Positions 5,301 through 6,307 of a stretch of 6,307 nt of DNA are shown here, piece after piece. Position 1 is the first letter of the stretch. Each line of letters starts with the position of its first letter. This stretch comes from Bacteroidota bacterium. GTDB lineage: Bacteria; Bacteroidota; Bacteroidia; Chitinophagales; Chitinophagaceae. The translations under genes and the position numbers were made by a program. A model generated the notes under the pieces. That model had not been told where the DNA came from. It saw only the letters and a program-made list of their open reading frames with translations, and did no database searches. The DNA lies in assembly GCA_026391115.1 (NCBI GenBank), contig JAPLER010000097.1, forward strand, positions 1 to 6,307, written 5' to 3'.

Positions 5301-6307
5301 TTAGTCAATAAGAACACACCAATAAAAATTGGAAATGCCAACAATTGGGTTAACATTGGTACAGGTGAATTTCACTCAGCTGCTATTAAAGCAGATGGCA
5401 CTTTATGGACTTGGGGTAGCAATTCTAATGGGCAGCTAGGTGATGGAACTACTGTAAACAAAACAACACCAACACAAATTGGAACAGATAACAATTGGGC
5501 TTCTTTTAAAGGAGGAAATGCTCACACCATTGCACTTAAAACAGACAATACTATATGGTCTTGGGGTAGTAATAATACAGGACAATTAGGTGATGGAACT
5601 AATATTAGCAAAAGCACCCCAACACAATTAGGTGTTGCTAATAATTGGAGAGAAATAAATGCTGGAGGAGGTTTTTCTGTAGCATTAACCACTACTGGAA
5701 CTATATGGTCTTGTGGAAAAAATACTAATGGTCAATTAGGCAATGGAACAGCTATAAATAATAATATACTTACTAAAATTGGCGTTGATATTAATTGGTC
5801 AAGTATTAATGCTGGAGACAATCATTTTGTGGCTTCAAAAACAGATGGTTCTTTGTGGGCTTGTGGGTATAATCTTTATGGTCAATTAGGTGATGTAACA
5901 AATGCAGATAAAAACCTACCTAAACTTGTTATTAGTGGTTGCAGCCCCTGCCCTGTTGCTGTAACACTAACGCAAACACTCTCAGACTGCAAAGCCATTA
6001 TTTATAAAGGTAATACTTATAACACATCGACAATTTTAAAGGATACCATTAAAAGTTTTCAAGGTTGTGATAGCATTTATAATATAGCAAACATTAACAT
6101 AACTCCTATTACAACTGCAACCAATACGCAAACTTTATCAAGCTGCAAAAGCATTGTTTATAATGGCAATACTTATGCAGCATCAACTGTACTTAGAGAT
6201 ACTGTAAAAAGTTTTCAAGGTTGTGATAGCATTTATAATATAGCAAACATTAACATAACTCCTATTACAACTGCAACCAATACGCAAACTTTATCAAGCT
6301 GCAAAAG
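2295..6307 (+). CDS. Giant multidomain secreted protein with jelly-roll, repeat and RCC1 propeller domains (3' partial)
   Basis: The frame is open without a stop for 1337 codons from ATG 2295 to the window end. An in-frame TAA directly abuts the ATG (2292-2294), and a good signal peptide follows, so the start is well fixed. Order by residue: signal peptide 1-30; jelly-roll domain 32-216; SprB-like repeat about 222-298; Ig-like domain about 300-364; second jelly-roll domain 368-536; six units of the 52-residue Cys repeat family about 566-861; seven-blade RCC1 propeller 868-1217; more Cys repeats 1232-1337. The repeat units are close relatives of those in the upstream gene. A T9SS C-terminal domain is expected beyond the window, by analogy with that neighbour, but is not seen. 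Likely a cell-surface or secreted adhesin-like protein: jelly-roll and propeller are typical binding folds, and no enzyme motif was recognised. Ligands are unknown. Confidence 0.94.
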   Translation, partial: MDITNHYTTIFRKLIALLTTFVLLINYSKAQNLLVNGDFESGVSGTGFQTQSPYNYLSTLSGNSNPGDYAIITDPNAMNTTWFLHCKDHTSGTGKMMVIDGITTGGQQRFWKAGNSGGGVGPLNVGTTYTFSYWVRSVSKSVTDINTTANIGIQFNNVASVTLTAGSTLLPFDTATGWVQVKYTFVPTNAYVNIEMYNNNTSAVGNDFALDDIAVLAPPLPLAVSYSLQNPTCYNNTDGYIIAYGSGGTAPYTYSFNGGVFSTTNTLTGLATSSHTVTVKDALLNTVSSSTINITAPSNPLTATASVNPICSGNNTTLTAANGGASYNWTASPVDASLTTPGIYNPVVSPAVATTYTVTSSTTTNVNLIYNGNFSLGNTGFTTDYTYKTVNTGGAQRCYGVMPNAQVFFNTFSTCGDHTTGTQNMYVVDGSLNSADKVWCQTVVVKPSTTYVFSYWIQTLTINNPAQIETKINGVTVPAGTSANPVNAPATVACGNWQQVSYSWTSGVGVTTAEICLYDKNVNGNGNDFALDDISFTGSYGCNLSKTITIDVNPPASTNNINLFDCNSVTYQGNTYTSNTIVRDTLKAVQGCDSVYKVANITVNSIIATNKTTNLASCKGIIYKGNTYTTSTVIKDTLKSFQGCDSVYNTVNITINSLTPTTKTQTLSSCKSIVYNGNTYAASTVLKDTVKSYQGCDSVYNVVNINPIATTTNTQTLSSCKSIIYKGNTYITSTVLKDTLKSFQGCDSIYNTVNITINPLTPTIINISASGCNSVVYKTITYTASTVLRDTVKSLQGCDSIYNIATITVKQPTSSTTTINTTAPYTWNGTTYSTSGTYIKTGFLNSVGCDSTATIILTIAPITTNPCWKMISTGFNHTIAIKKDGTLWAWGQNTYGQVGDGTNTHRNMPTQIGTDTNWESVSAKGFHTVAIKKDGTLWAWGQNSFGQVGDGTSTNRNVPVQIGTATNWAQISSGLSFTLALKKDSTLWAWGYNILGQLGDGTLVNKNTPIKIGNANNWVNIGTGEFHSAAIKADGTLWTWGSNSNGQLGDGTTVNKTTPTQIGTDNNWASFKGGNAHTIALKTDNTIWSWGSNNTGQLGDGTNISKSTPTQLGVANNWREINAGGGFSVALTTTGTIWSCGKNTNGQLGNGTAINNNILTKIGVDINWSSINAGDNHFVASKTDGSLWACGYNLYGQLGDVTNADKNLPKLVISGCSPCPVAVTLTQTLSDCKAIIYKGNTYNTSTILKDTIKSFQGCDSIYNIANINITPITTATNTQTLSSCKSIVYNGNTYAASTVLRDTVKSFQGCDSIYNIANINITPITTATNTQTLSSCK
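2388..2942 (+). other. N-terminal jelly-roll (CBM4/9-like) domain 1
   Basis: Residues 32-216 begin with NLLVNGDFESG and end with NDFALDDIAVL, the usual start and end of carbohydrate-binding-module-like jelly-roll domains in secreted bacterial proteins. Between them lie HCKDHTSGTGKMMVIDG, YTFSYWV and GWVQVKYTF. The same landmarks recur in the second copy at residues 368-536. Sugar binding is the family's usual role, but no binding residue can be assigned from the sequence alone. Confidence 0.75.
2958..3386 (+). other. SprB-like repeat followed by Ig-like domain
   Basis: Residues about 222-298 (LAVSYSLQNPTCYNNTDG, GTAPYTYSFNGG, HTVTVKDALLN, INITAPS) have the SprB-repeat layout: P-x-C-x-x-x-x-DG, then a PY-x-YS strand and a final VTVKD. 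Residues about 300-364 (PICSGNNTTLTAANGGASYNWT, then SPAVATTYTV) are a PKD/Ig-like module with the familiar C-S-G-x-x-x-T-L-T-A start and Y-x-W strand. Both are common linkers in Bacteroidota surface proteins. Boundaries are approximate. Confidence 0.7.
3396..3902 (+). other. Jelly-roll (CBM4/9-like) domain 2
   Basis: Residues 368-536 repeat the plan of the first jelly-roll domain: LIYNGNFS start, CGDHTTGTQNMYVVDG, YVFSYWI, WQQVSYSW and NDFALDDISF end. The two copies share the C-x-DHT-x-GT signature and the end motif NDFALDDI but differ widely elsewhere, so the duplication is old. The domain leads straight into the repeat stalk through GCNLSKTITIDVNPP, a typical Ig-type linker ending. Confidence 0.75.
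3990..4877 (+). repeat. First Cys-repeat array of the second gene (six units)
   Basis: Units start at Cys codons 3990, 4146, 4302, 4452 and 4608; a sixth, degenerate unit follows from about 4764. The period is 156 bp except for the third unit, which is 150 bp: NINP replaces the longer NITINS-type segment. Each of the first five units has the paired cysteines 26 residues apart and the core KDT-x-KS-x-QGCDS-[VI]-YN. The sixth lacks the opening Cys and reads PYTWNGTTYSTSGTY then GCDSTATI, close to the canonical Bacteroidota GCDS repeat. The second (4146) and fourth (4452) units are close DNA duplicates, with 6 differences over about 130 bases. Confidence 0.92.
4896..5945 (+). other. RCC1-type seven-bladed beta-propeller domain
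   Basis: Seven consecutive 50-residue units (residues 868-1217) each carry the bacterial RCC1 pattern: NW at the start (W868, 918, 968, 1018, 1068, 1118, 1168), then H-T-x-A-[IL]-K-x-DGTLWAWG, then GQLGDGT. Seven is the blade number of a closed RCC1 propeller, so the domain looks complete. Blades 1-5 have W-x-WG, whereas blades 6 and 7 have W-x-CG (C1140, C1190); blade 7 also has GDVT for GDGT. Cysteines sit just outside both ends (C867; C1216 and C1219). Eukaryotic RCC1 is a nucleotide-exchange factor, but secreted bacterial versions are best seen as binding scaffolds; the ligand is unknown. Confidence 0.93.
5988..6307 (+). repeat. Second Cys-repeat array of the second gene (runs off window)
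   Basis: After the propeller the 52-residue repeat resumes with units at Cys codons 5988, 6144 and 6300 (the last cut by the window end). Each complete unit has CK-[AS]-I-x-Y then QGCDSIYNIANINITPI. Bases 6051-6151 and 6207-6307 are identical over 101 bp and may continue past the edge. The unit at 6144 also closely matches the unit at 4302 on the other side of the propeller. Confidence 0.93.

Noticed and set aside
4896..5945. RCC1 domain as a nucleotide-exchange or chromatin factor
   Set aside because: It sits in a protein with a signal peptide and surface-type repeats. Only the propeller fold is supported, not the eukaryotic RCC1 activity.

Overview
The window is AT-rich and looks like a chromosomal segment of a low-G+C Bacteroidota bacterium. 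The strongest evidence is the C-terminus of the first gene. It is a type IX secretion (T9SS) C-terminal domain of the gliding-motility-associated type (type B), with FTPNGDGKND, FNQWGERIF, GWDG and PVGVYIY. A perfect Bacteroidota-type -7 box (TANNTTTG) and the lack of a Shine-Dalgarno sequence before the second gene agree with this. Genus cannot be told from the sequence.

Layout: bases 1-2114 are the 3' part of a large secreted protein gene, open at its 5' end. Nine copies (one partial) of a 52-residue, two-cysteine repeat are followed by two Ig-like/SprB-like domains and the T9SS signal. Bases 2115-2294 are intergenic, with a candidate terminator hairpin plus T8 and a candidate promoter. Bases 2295-6307 are the 5' part (1337 codons) of a second, same-strand giant secreted protein gene that runs off the window without a stop. 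It encodes, in order: a signal peptide, a jelly-roll carbohydrate-binding-like domain, a SprB-like repeat, an Ig-like domain, a second jelly-roll domain, six copies of the 52-residue repeat family, a complete seven-blade RCC1-type beta-propeller with exactly 50 residues per blade, and then the same repeat family again up to the window edge.

The two genes are tandem neighbours that share a repeat family and are both probably T9SS-exported surface or secreted adhesin-like proteins. The repeats would act as a stalk and the jelly-roll and propeller domains as binding heads. No enzyme, RNA gene, CRISPR array or transposase was seen. The most interesting points are the regular cysteine ladder (one Cys per 26 residues), two Bacteroidota-type O-glycosylation sequons in nearly every repeat, the mosaic and higher-order structure of the arrays, and a propeller embedded between nearly identical repeats from which in-frame excision is possible. 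Both window ends lie inside repeats, so the true gene lengths are unknown and assembly collapse is possible.
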